A DNA stretch of 64,000 nt from Crossiella sp. SN42 (lineage in GTDB: Bacteria > Actinomycetota > Actinomycetes > Mycobacteriales > Pseudonocardiaceae): contig NZ_JAMHIV010000014.1 in assembly GCF_023897065.1 (NCBI RefSeq), positions 159,882-223,881 on the forward strand. The letters run 5' to 3'. A program made the position numbers and the translations under genes. Every line of letters begins with the position of its first letter. The first letter of the stretch is position 1. Under the pieces are notes generated by a model, which saw only the letters and a list, made by a program, of their open reading frames with translations, did not search any database and was not told the origin of the DNA. Below, in pieces: positions 36,401 to 43,982 of this stretch.

Positions 36401-37529
36401 CCCGGCCGAGGCGGTCCAGCACGGAGAGCACCGAGTCGACGCCGCGGTCCTCCTGGGCGCGTTGCCTGCTGGCCACCTCCAGCGCGGTCTCGGCGGCCTT
36501 GCGGGTGTTGGCGACCAGCTTCTCCCGGTCGGCCAGGTCGCGCATGCCCTGGTAGGCGGGCAGCGCCTTGAGCGCCTCGATCCGCATGGCCAGTTCGCTC
36601 TCGGCTTCTTCGAGCGCGGCGACCTGGGCGTCGGCGGCGGTGCGCTCCTCCTGCGCGGTGGCCTTGCGGCGTTCCAGCCTGCTCAGCTCGGCGAGCAGGC
36701 GCTGGAGGGTGTCGTGCGCGGCTTTGACGCCTTCGGCGGCGGTGCGCAGCGCGGCCAGGGCGTAGCCGGAGTAGGCGGTGAGGAAGGTGCGCAGCGCGCC
36801 GTCGGCGGTGGTCAGCCGGACGATGTTCTCCCTGATCGACTCCAGGTCGTCGAAGGAGGTGGCCAGCCGTTCGATCAGCCCGGCTTCCAGCGGCGGCAGC
36901 GCGTCGCTGAGGATCTGCTCCAGCTGGCCCTCTAGGACCTTGAGGCCGACGTCGGGGTTGCGCAGGGTGCGCTGGAGGTGCAGCAGGTCGCCGTAGCGGT
37001 CGGCGGGCACGCCGTAGACGCTTTCCGCGATCCGGGCCCGGAAGCCCGCTTCCTCCAGCACCGCGTCCGCGCCGAGCAGCTCGCGCAGCTGGCCGGGGCC
37101 GACCGGCACCCGGTCCGCGCCGACCAGCAGGACGTCCTTGCCCACCCGGCACGGGGTGATGAACCGCCAGGAGTCGCTGACCTGCTGCGAGGTCTTGGAC
37201 GCCTTCACGCCGATGCCGCAGGTCAGGTACTCGTCCTGGCCGGCGTCGTCGGTGCGCACCAGCTCGATCCAGGCGTAGCCGATCCGGTTCGGCCCGCCCT
37301 GGTAGTCATCGAGCATCAGCCGCCGGATGCTGACCGTGTCGAAGCCCTTGGACCCCATCTGCCGCAGCTCGCCGTCCAGGCACAGCGGCAGCAGCAGCTC
37401 CAGGGTGCGGGACTTGCCGGAGCCGTTGGTGCCCTGGAAGATCACCCGGCCGCCGGAGAAGTCGAACTCCTGCTCGGCGTACTGCCAGATGTTGACGATG
37501 CCGCCCCGGTTGAGCCGCCAGCGGTTCAC
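33432..37529 (-). CDS. jetC: Wadjet SMC-like ATPase (JetC, TIGR02680 family)
   Basis: 1365-residue SMC-type ATPase of the plasmid-restricting Wadjet system. Walker A GTNGSGKS is at residues 33-40. Long coiled-coil arms follow with a hinge-like middle. The C-terminal head has the signature LRQLSSGETRLVSYVTLFAA and Walker B RLVLLDEAFERLDD, and ends in the TIGR02680-type tail (DMDWIITWPSGWGVSGKIPR). GTG 37529 overlaps the DUF2398 stop (GTGA). The complex is expected to load on small circular DNA and extrude loops. No JetD gene follows; a Uma2 nuclease does. Confidence 0.9.
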   Translation of the reverse strand: MNRWRLNRGGIVNIWQYAEQEFDFSGGRVIFQGTNGSGKSRTLELLLPLCLDGELRQMGSKGFDTVSIRRLMLDDYQGGPNRIGYAWIELVRTDDAGQDEYLTCGIGVKASKTSQQVSDSWRFITPCRVGKDVLLVGADRVPVGPGQLRELLGADAVLEEAGFRARIAESVYGVPADRYGDLLHLQRTLRNPDVGLKVLEGQLEQILSDALPPLEAGLIERLATSFDDLESIRENIVRLTTADGALRTFLTAYSGYALAALRTAAEGVKAAHDTLQRLLAELSRLERRKATAQEERTAADAQVAALEEAESELAMRIEALKALPAYQGMRDLADREKLVANTRKAAETALEVASRQRAQEDRGVDSVLSVLDRLGRDTAAAQDLADRAGQLLHTAGLDRGLCPVVPTVPPAEVTETTEPVRAKPEAEAAPLSVTRRAVPDLDPDELLEALATAANQAAEAATEVRQRGALTLMLHQRAVESDRALRKVEELQRNAKEAQIGATDAAGRRNQTAQELREHAEHWANQVREWAEAAPEGGAEVDRPAPPQPESLVIDRAGARAVREEFRQWGTPHLQSATQRVVAADQACATVREAIRERETELAALRRGQERAPALPAGDRPADLGESFYRLVDFAESLPEAERAGLEAAMQASGLLTAWVRADGTLARAGSAEVVAGAAAPVPGRTLAEALTTAAEPDSPVPADLVGSLLSAVALAGPGEDLPDTALALSTDGRWRAGVLSGSSVKEAAEHIGAGAREAARQRRILGLEDELEQRRGELATAQQRLEALRRQATGWEKHLAAFPHDDELIAAHARLAGAKESAEEAEHRALTLREEHSHAEDHWRAVQSELTHAATEAGLSADTAALEQAHRAAEQVRGTVDSLKEALTERCAGSIRQLADALHNHRVALGDREQAEAQAESRCAEYAEQAAALAELTSAIGGEAKQVAESLAALEAEHKRAKADLPGARERVAEVREEATKIATLLETKQQQRTGRQQEVSTAEAAFRDTLAAPGVWSAALPDAEPPDTDNLLATADRLGAAEDRRPASEGTVIGRLQALQSALAGSHNITAETTAGILTVTVTSEDGPRPVADAAALVATRLADQRGYLGERYQEIFSDYLMRDLAERLRSQIAVAEDLCRRMNEVLDRARSSQGVHVQLEWRPSAALDEATRDALELVRTPFAQRSQDQDATLRRAFTERIEAERDAHSAGYAEILGRALDYRSWYSFTVRVRDTGPDSKPRVRRLRQLSSGETRLVSYVTLFAAAASFYDAVSANEEGWHPLRLVLLDEAFERLDDPTIARMLGLLVDLDMDWIITWPSGWGVSGKIPRMHIYDVLRPKNGGGVACTHTTWDGAGLDREDV

Positions 37530-38761
37530 GCGGGTCCCTCCTCATCAAAAAGCGACCAGCTCGCCGGTGGCGGCGGCGCTTCTTCCTTTTCCTGGGCAGT
37601 GTTGCTGCCAGGGGTGTCATCGGGTTCGGGCACCCAGCGGTGCGCGACCGGGGAGAGCAGCCAGTCCGGCTCCTCCCAGCGCGCCAGGCCGGTGTTGACC
37701 AGCAGTTCGAGCACCTCGTCGACCAGTCCGTCGATGTCCTCGGTGGCCTGCTTGGACCAGGCGGCGGGGTAGGACTCGACCAGCTCGGCGCAGATCTGCT
37801 GCAACCGCTGCCGGGACACCGGGTGCCTGCCGTCGGCGCGCGCCTCGTGCTCGGCCAGCAGCTCCGGCAGGGCCAGCAGCGCGACCCGGGCGACCGTGCC
37901 GGTGGAGGGGAAGGCCAGGTCGGTGAGGTACTCCTCGGGGTCGGTGACCGCGATCCCCTCCAGCCGCGCCTCGGTGACCAGCCCGAAGCAGCGGTCCAGC
38001 AGCAGCGACTCGCGGCGCTGGTTCTTCTTCAGCCAGGAGGCCTGCTCCGGCGGCAGGTCGGCGTGCAGCACCACCGGGTTCTCCACCAGCCTGCGGCGCA
38101 CCGCGTGCTCGGTGGTCTGCTCCATCCCGGCCGGTCCGGCCTCGGCGGCCTTGGCCACCAGCTCCTCCGGGGTGTCCACGTCGCCGACCGGCCCGGCCAG
38201 CAGGTGGCCGAGCACGTCGGTGTCCACGGTGATCAGCGCTTCGGAGATGGCGTCGCCGGACCAGGTGGACACCGAGCCCTCGGTCTCGGTGATCACGCCG
38301 AGGCCGAGCAGGTGGCGCAGCGCGGCGGTCAGCGCGCGCCGGTCGCCGAGGTCGTCGACCACCTCGATGCCCGCTTCCACCGCGGCCGCGCGCACCTCGG
38401 TGACCAGCCGGGACAGCAGCACCTGGCGGCCGACGCCGGTGAGCGCGGCCATGGTCAGCGCGACGTAGGCGTAGCCGCGCGGGGACAGGCCGGGCTCGCC
38501 CCTGGTGGGGTCGGCGCCGGGGCCCGCCTTGTACAGCCGGGCGTAGCGGCGCTGCACCACCAGGCGGTAGCCCAGCAGCGAGGCGAACAGGTCGTGCAAA
38601 GCGTTGCGGTGCCGGAACACCAGTGGCAGCAGGTCGCCGTCCGGGCCGTCGGCGCGCAGCAGCGGGCGGCGCAGCAGGGTGCGGGCGCAGCGGGTGACGT
38701 TGGCCGCGTCGATGTCGGAGAGCTCGTCCAGGATGCCGATCCCGCTCGGCCTGCGGCTCAC
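37526..38761 (-). CDS. jetB: Wadjet subunit JetB (DUF2398 / TIGR02678 family)
   Basis: 411-residue protein of the DUF2398 family, the MukE-like (kite) subunit that binds the SMC head region. Recognisable parts are NVTRCARTLLRRPLLRADGP, FRHRNALHDLFASLLGYRLV and LDRCFGLVTEARLEGIAVTD. The start GTG 38761 overlaps the DUF2397 stop, and its own stop overlaps the JetC start, so all three are translationally coupled. It has no enzymatic motif. Confidence 0.88.
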   Translation of the reverse strand: MSRRPSGIGILDELSDIDAANVTRCARTLLRRPLLRADGPDGDLLPLVFRHRNALHDLFASLLGYRLVVQRRYARLYKAGPGADPTRGEPGLSPRGYAYVALTMAALTGVGRQVLLSRLVTEVRAAAVEAGIEVVDDLGDRRALTAALRHLLGLGVITETEGSVSTWSGDAISEALITVDTDVLGHLLAGPVGDVDTPEELVAKAAEAGPAGMEQTTEHAVRRRLVENPVVLHADLPPEQASWLKKNQRRESLLLDRCFGLVTEARLEGIAVTDPEEYLTDLAFPSTGTVARVALLALPELLAEHEARADGRHPVSRQRLQQICAELVESYPAAWSKQATEDIDGLVDEVLELLVNTGLARWEEPDWLLSPVAHRWVPEPDDTPGSNTAQEKEEAPPPPASWSLFDEEGPA

Positions 38762-40302
38762 TGCTGGGCTCCCAGCGAGACGGCCGCGTGGTGCAGGGTC
38801 AGCACCCCACCCGAGGTGGCGATCTGGGTCACCTGATCGGGAACGTGGTCAATGGTCAGTCGCAGCCCGTGCACCGGGTCGGCCGCCGAGCCGGTGTCGG
38901 TGTCCCGCTCGCGCTGCGCCATGGCCATGGTCAGCAGCTCGCAGAGCACCTCGAGGGCCGCGGGGGAGAGGTTGCTGGTGGCCAGCGCGGGCGCGGCGGC
39001 GGAGAGCTCGGCCACCGCGGCGGCCCGCTGCCGGTCGGCCTCCCTGGCCTGGGCGAGCAGGGTCTCCTGGAGCATCGGGTCGTCCTGGATGCGCGAGGCG
39101 CGGCCGCGCGCGCCGCGGTCGCCCCGGCTGCGCACGCTGACCGTCACCTCCACCACCGGGCCGTCCCGCCACGGCGTGTGCTCGTCGTCGCCGTCGTGCT
39201 CGGGCGCGGGCAGCAGGTGCCGGGCGGAGTAGAGGCCGAAGGCGGCGGCGTAGAGCTCGTGCGAGCGGTGCGGACCGGCCGCGTCCAGCCAGCCGGCCAG
39301 CTGCAGCAGCTCGGCCCGGCGGCTGGGCAGCAGCCCGCCGCCCGCGGTGGCGCGCTTGACGCTGGCCAGCAGCGAGCCGATGGCGCGGGCGGTGGCCTCG
39401 CGCAGCGCGGTGACCTGGCTCGGGCGGCCGGGCCGGTCGGCGAACCAGTCGGTCAGCTCCCGCCAGTCGGTCTCCGAGCGGCCGCGCCCGCGTTCGACCG
39501 CGATGCCCAGGCGTTCGGTGGGGCCGAGGATGCGCAGCAGCTCGCCGCGGGCGTTGGCCAGCCCGGCCAGCGACTCGGCGATGGCCGGGGTGTGCCGCAG
39601 CACGTCCTCCACGACCATCTGGATGTACTCGACCAGCAGGTTGCGGAAGCCGGAGATCTCCTCCGGGTCGAGGTGGAACCGGGTGACCACCTGGCCCAGG
39701 TAGGCGTAGAAGTCACGCACGGTGACCGCGAGCTCGGCGTGCTGCAGGAACAGCGTGGTGACCTGCTCGGCCAGCTCCTCCTTGGCCCGCTTCGCGCTGG
39801 CCGAGCCCGGTGCCTGCCGCTCGGCGACCATGGCCTGGGACAACGTGCCGCCCAGCTTGGCCAGGCCGCGCTCGATCGCGGGCAGCAGCTCGCGGGAGAC
39901 CTCGCGCGCGCCCTCGGGCACCCTGAGCAGCTCGTCCACGTCCCGCTGCACCCGCACCGCGAGCTTGTTGATCTGGTACCGGAACGCGCCGCGGACGAAC
40001 TCGGCGATGCTGGCCGCGATGGTCTCCCGCCGCCCCTGCACCAGGTTTCCCCAGTCCTTGAGCCGTTTCAGCCGGTCGGCCACGGTGTCGGGGTCGGACT
40101 CGCCGATGTCCAGGCGGCCCTCGCGCTCCAGCGGCTTCAACGCGGCGGCGACCTCGTTCGGGGACAGGTCGGGCAGCAGCGTCGCGGTGAACAGCCGCAT
40201 GATCGCCACGTAGGTCCTGGTGTGCTCAGCGTTGAGGTAGGAGTAGAGCCGGAGCCGGCCCTCACCGCCCGCTGGGTCGCTTTGAGTCACGGACGGCCAC
40301 AT
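38758..40302 (-). CDS. jetA: Wadjet subunit JetA (DUF2397 / TIGR02677 family)
   Basis: 514-residue protein of the DUF2397 family, the MukF-like (kleisin) subunit expected to bridge the SMC heads. The N-terminus (LYSYLNAEHTRTYVAIMRLF, a winged-helix-like block) and TLFLQHAELAVTVRDFYAYL are typical. It is the first gene of the operon and divergent from cobD. No clear ribosome site precedes ATG 40302, so a leaderless or slightly internal start (GTG 40290) is possible. Confidence 0.88.
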   Translation of the reverse strand: MWPSVTQSDPAGGEGRLRLYSYLNAEHTRTYVAIMRLFTATLLPDLSPNEVAAALKPLEREGRLDIGESDPDTVADRLKRLKDWGNLVQGRRETIAASIAEFVRGAFRYQINKLAVRVQRDVDELLRVPEGAREVSRELLPAIERGLAKLGGTLSQAMVAERQAPGSASAKRAKEELAEQVTTLFLQHAELAVTVRDFYAYLGQVVTRFHLDPEEISGFRNLLVEYIQMVVEDVLRHTPAIAESLAGLANARGELLRILGPTERLGIAVERGRGRSETDWRELTDWFADRPGRPSQVTALREATARAIGSLLASVKRATAGGGLLPSRRAELLQLAGWLDAAGPHRSHELYAAAFGLYSARHLLPAPEHDGDDEHTPWRDGPVVEVTVSVRSRGDRGARGRASRIQDDPMLQETLLAQAREADRQRAAAVAELSAAAPALATSNLSPAALEVLCELLTMAMAQRERDTDTGSAADPVHGLRLTIDHVPDQVTQIATSGGVLTLHHAAVSLGAQQ

Positions 40303-40393
40303 TAGAGGCTGGGGGCTGGCCGGGCAGAATCCTGGGTCGCCGGGGGCGCTAACGTCACCCGTCAGACTTCACGTGAGGCAAGGGGGGCAGGGG

Positions 40394-41359
40394 ATGAGTG
40401 GCGCGGCTCGGGCGATCGGTCTGCTACTTGGCGCGGCCGCCGACGTGGTGGTCGGGGACCCGCGGCGCGGGCATCCGGTGGCCGCTTTCGGCTCGGTGGC
40501 CGCAGGTCTGGAGAAGCTGCTCTACCGGGACCACCGGGCGCCGGGGGTGGCGCACGTGCTGGTGCTGACCGGGGGCGCGGTGCTGCTCGGGGCGGCCGCG
40601 GAGAAGCTGGGCAGGCGGTCCCCGGTGACCCAGGCGGCGACCACCGCGGTGGCCACCTGGGCGGTGCTGGGCGGCTGTTCGCTGGCCAACGAGGGCACGC
40701 TGATGGGCCGCGCGCTGGACGGCGGGCACCTGGCGGAGGCCAGGGAGCGGCTGCCGAACCTGTGCGGCCGCGACCCGGAGGCGCTGGACGCGCTGGGCCT
40801 GGCCAGGGCCACCGTGGAGTCGGTCGCGGAGAACACCTCGGACGCGCAGGTCGCCCCGCTGTTCTGGGGCGCGGTGGCCGGGGTGCCCGGCCTGCTGGCC
40901 TACCGGGCGATCAACACCCTGGACGCGATGGTCGGGCACCGCTCGCCGCGCTACCGCAACTTCGGCTGGGCCGCGGCCCGGCTGGACGATGTGGTCAACC
41001 TGGTCCCGTCCCGGCTGGCCGCGATGCTGACCGCGGCCGGCGCGCCGGTGGTCGGCGGTTCGGCCAAGCACGCCTGGCGGACCTGGCGACTGGACGCCTC
41101 GGCGCATCCGAGCCCGAACGCCGGTCAGGTGGAGGCGGCCTTCGCCGGCGCGCTGGAGATCCGGCTGGGCGGGCGCACGGTGTACAAGCACGGCGCGGAG
41201 GAGCGGCCGGTGCTCGGCGACGGGCGCAACCCGGACGCCGGGCACGTCACCAGGGCGGTGGAGCTGTCCAGGGTGGTCGGCGGGCTGTCCGCGGTGGCCT
41301 CAGCGGCGGCCGCCGTAGCGATCGGCGGTCTGCGCCGCGGGCGTCGGCGCCGGGGTTGA
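40394..41359 (+). CDS. cobD: Adenosylcobinamide-phosphate synthase CobD/CbiB
   Basis: Membrane protein of vitamin B12 synthesis that attaches aminopropanol to cobyric acid. CobD signatures: GDPRRGHPVAAFGSV near the N-terminus, TVESVAENTSDAQVAPLFWG, YRAINTLDAMVGHRSPRYRN, NAGQVEAAFAGALEIRLGG. ATG 40394 with GGGG upstream is preferred to an earlier in-frame start. Its 3' end overlaps that of the SURF1 gene by 60 bases. Neighbourhood matches the mycobacterial locus. Confidence 0.93.
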   Translation: MSGAARAIGLLLGAAADVVVGDPRRGHPVAAFGSVAAGLEKLLYRDHRAPGVAHVLVLTGGAVLLGAAAEKLGRRSPVTQAATTAVATWAVLGGCSLANEGTLMGRALDGGHLAEARERLPNLCGRDPEALDALGLARATVESVAENTSDAQVAPLFWGAVAGVPGLLAYRAINTLDAMVGHRSPRYRNFGWAAARLDDVVNLVPSRLAAMLTAAGAPVVGGSAKHAWRTWRLDASAHPSPNAGQVEAAFAGALEIRLGGRTVYKHGAEERPVLGDGRNPDAGHVTRAVELSRVVGGLSAVASAAAAVAIGGLRRGRRRRG

Positions 41360-42121
41360 CGGGTCGTCCCCGTCCTCGTCTTCTTCGTCCTCGTCCGCTT
41401 CGGGGTGTGCCTCGCGCCAGAGCAGGAAGATCAGCCCGACCGGGGCCATGATGCCGAAGGCGATCCACTGCAGGGCGTAGGAGAAGTACGGCCCGGACAC
41501 CAGCTCCGGCAGCGGCAGCAGCCCGAGCACGCCGGGCTGGTCCGCGTTGAGCTGCACGTAGCCCGGCCGCAGGTCCAGGCCGGTGGCCTTGCCCAGCACG
41601 GTGGGGTCGATGGTGTAGATCTGCCGCTTGCCGTCCTGGTCCAGCACCTCCTGCCGGCTGGAGTCGATCTCGCTGGCCCGCACCCGGCCGACCACGGTGA
41701 CCTCGCCGCCCGGCGCGGGGTCGTAGGCCACCGGCTTGGTGCCCTGCTCGACCTTGATGTAGCCGCGGTTGACCACCACGGTCTGCCCCGAGTTCAGGCG
41801 CAGCGGGGTGAGCACCTCGAAGGCGGCCTTGCCCTCGGCCTTGCGCAGCCGGACCAGCGTCTCGGCCTCCGGCAGGTACCGCCCGGTCAGCTTGACCTGC
41901 TGCCACTGCTTGTCCGCCGGGTTGGTGCCGGGGGGCAGCGCGGTCTCGTAGTCAGCGGCCTGGGAGTCCAGCGAGCCGGTGATCGCGCTGTTCTGCGCCT
42001 CCCTGCGCTGGTCCTGCCGGAACTGCCAGGGCGCCAGGATCCACAGGCAGGCCGCGGAGAACAGCAGCACGAACCCGATCAGGGCCAGCCAGCCCGGTCG
42101 CAGCACGAACTTCCAACGCAC
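41300..42121 (-). CDS. SURF1-family cytochrome oxidase assembly protein
   Basis: 273 residues with two membrane helices (near residues 10-30 and 215-235) and the SURF1 domain between them (VKLTGRYLPEAETLVRLRKA, VVVNRGYIKVEQGTKP, GRVRASEIDSSRQEVLDQDG). SURF1 helps assemble heme-copper oxidases. The acidic C-terminal tail is encoded in the 60-base overlap with cobD. GTG 42121 start. It is the Rv2235 equivalent by position. Confidence 0.88.
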   Translation of the reverse strand: MRWKFVLRPGWLALIGFVLLFSAACLWILAPWQFRQDQRREAQNSAITGSLDSQAADYETALPPGTNPADKQWQQVKLTGRYLPEAETLVRLRKAEGKAAFEVLTPLRLNSGQTVVVNRGYIKVEQGTKPVAYDPAPGGEVTVVGRVRASEIDSSRQEVLDQDGKRQIYTIDPTVLGKATGLDLRPGYVQLNADQPGVLGLLPLPELVSGPYFSYALQWIAFGIMAPVGLIFLLWREAHPEADEDEEDEDGDDPSTPAPTPAAQTADRYGGRR

Positions 42122-42143
42122 CCCACCACGGTAGGCGGCGCGG

Positions 42144-42995
42144 TCACCCGGTCGGTGGCCGCCCCCTGCCGGTCAGCGCGGCCCTGGCCGCCTCGACCGC
42201 GCGGGCCGGGTAGTCGCCGCCGAAGAGCACCACGTGCACCAGCAGCGGGAACAGCTGGTGCAGCGGCACCCGCGCCCGCCAGCCCTCGGCCAGCGGCGCG
42301 ACCTCCTGGTAGGCGCCCAGGATCCGGTCCAGCTGCGGGCAGCCGAACAACCGGAGCATGGCCAGGTCGCTCTCCCGGTGCCCGCCGTGCGCGGCCGGGT
42401 CGATCAGGTGCACGCCGTCGGAGCCCCAGAGCACGTTGCCGGACCACAGGTCGCCGTGCAGCCGGGCCGGTGGCTCCGGCGGTCCAGCGAGCTCGGCGAT
42501 CCGCTCGCAGACCTCGCGCACCGGCCGGGGGTCGGGCAGGTCGGCGGCGCGCAGGTAGGGCTCGATGCGGTGGCTGACGAAGAACTCCGGCCAGTCCGGC
42601 CCGGGCTCGTTGCGCATCGGCGCCGCCCCGATCCAGGCGTCGGCCGGGCCACCCGGCGGCGGGCAGCCGAACGCGCTCGCGCCGCTGGCGTGCAGCGCGG
42701 CCAGCTGCCGCCCGAACCGCTCGGCCGCCTCGGGCGTGGGCTCGCCGGGCGGCACCCAGTCCAGCACCAGCCAGCGCTCGTCGTGGCCGTGCACCACCGG
42801 GACCGGCACCGCGTTCGCGGCCGCCAGCCAGCTCAGCCCGGCCGCCTCGGCCACGCTGCTGCCCTCGGCCGCGGACTTGGCCACCACCTCCCGGCCGTCG
42901 GCCAGGGTGGCCCGGAACACCTCGGCCGCGCTGCCACCCGCCGGGCGCACGTGCACGACTTCGCTGCCGGTGAGCCTGCCGATCGGCGCGGTCAC
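42144..42995 (-). CDS. Fructosamine kinase-like phosphotransferase
   Basis: 283-residue protein of the fructosamine/ketosamine-3-kinase family, which phosphorylates sugar adducts on amines to remove them. Kinase motifs are clear: VAKSAAEG (Lys), VLDWVPPGEP, catalytic loop LHGDLWSGN and metal-binding LIDPAAHGGHRESDLAMLRL. Start GTG overlaps the stop of the upstream phosphatase gene by four bases, so they are coupled. Confidence 0.88.
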   Translation of the reverse strand: MTAPIGRLTGSEVVHVRPAGGSAAEVFRATLADGREVVAKSAAEGSSVAEAAGLSWLAAANAVPVPVVHGHDERWLVLDWVPPGEPTPEAAERFGRQLAALHASGASAFGCPPPGGPADAWIGAAPMRNEPGPDWPEFFVSHRIEPYLRAADLPDPRPVREVCERIAELAGPPEPPARLHGDLWSGNVLWGSDGVHLIDPAAHGGHRESDLAMLRLFGCPQLDRILGAYQEVAPLAEGWRARVPLHQLFPLLVHVVLFGGDYPARAVEAARAALTGRGRPPTG

Positions 42996-43444
42996 AGCTT
43001 CTGCCGCACCCAGTCCAGCAGGCCCGGCGTGGCCGCCTCCACCATCGCCAGCACCTCCTCGAAGTCCGCGTCCTCGCCGTAGTACGGATCGGGCACGTCC
43101 AGGTCGCCGTCGGCGGCCGGGTCGAAGGAGCGCAGCAGCCGGACCTCGCCGGTGACCAGGCGGCGCAGCTCGCGCAGGTGCCCGGAGTCCAGCGCCAGGA
43201 ACAGGTCCGCCTCCGAGTGCGCGGGGCCGACCTGCGCGGCGGTGTGCTCGGTCGGGTAGCCGTGCCGGGCCAGCACCGCGCGTGCCCGGTGGTCGGCCTG
43301 CTCACCGACGTGCCAGGACCCGGTGCCCGCGCTGGTCACGGTCACCCGCCCGTCGAGTCCGGCGCGGCGCAGGTGCTCGCGGACGACGATGGCGGCGATG
43401 GGGGACCGGCAGATGTTGCCGGTGCAGACGAAGCTGAGGTGCAC
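42992..43444 (-). CDS. ptpA: Low-molecular-weight protein-tyrosine phosphatase
   Basis: 150 residues with the catalytic P-loop CTGNICRS at residues 7-14 and the general-acid loop DPYYGEDADF near residue 121. This is the LMW-PTP family; by neighbourhood it corresponds to mycobacterial PtpA (Rv2234). Start GTG 43444. First gene of a two-gene unit with the fructosamine kinase. The partner kinase ptkA of mycobacteria is not found next to it. Confidence 0.88.
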   Translation of the reverse strand: MHLSFVCTGNICRSPIAAIVVREHLRRAGLDGRVTVTSAGTGSWHVGEQADHRARAVLARHGYPTEHTAAQVGPAHSEADLFLALDSGHLRELRRLVTGEVRLLRSFDPAADGDLDVPDPYYGEDADFEEVLAMVEAATPGLLDWVRQKL

Positions 43445-43458
43445 CAGGCCAGTCTGCG

Positions 43459-43944
43459 CTACTTCGGCACGTCGATGTACTCGTTGGGGTCGGCCGCGGC
43501 GGGATCGATCATCAGCCGCACGCTGTGGTAGCCCAGCGCGTACCGGCCGCGAGACGGGTCCCAGCGCGGCGGGTCTCGAAGTCCAGGATCGTCCCGCGGA
43601 CGTAGTCGACGGAGGCCGGGTAGTCGGTCCACGCGCCGTCCGGCTGCCGCATGTTGATCACCTTGTCCACGCCGGGCCGCCGGGCGGCCGCGGTGAACTC
43701 GGCGGTGCGCGCGGCCACCACGTCGTCCGGGCTGAGCTGGATCCGGTGGCCGGGATAGCCTGCGGGACAGGCGGAACTCAGGTCGCAGCCGCCGTTGACG
43801 ACGTCGATCAGCCCGCCGTTCTCGCCCCTGGTGAGCAGCACCAGGTACACCGGCCGCGGTGCCCGCCCCGACCGCCAGTCCACCGAGGGTCGCCGCGGAG
43901 ACGCCGAGCAGGCGGCGGCGGGAGAGTCCGTCGAGGTCGGTCAT
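43459..43944 (-). pseudogene. Broken Tat-exported PIG-L-like deacetylase gene
   Basis: The N-terminus has a twin-arginine signal (SRRRLLGVSAATLGGLAVGA). After this the meaningful sequence moves to another frame: PRPVYLVLLTRGENGGLIDV, then DDVVAARTAEFTAAARRPGV, both typical of PIG-L-type deacetylases. It returns to the first frame for RYALGYHSVRLMIDPAAADP. The segment with the expected AHPDDE metal motif is missing between signal and core. So it carries a deletion plus two frame changes and is very unlikely to be functional. Confidence 0.7.
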
Positions 43945-43982
43945 GGAGTCACGCTATAGATCCGATGACTTAGCCTGCCACT

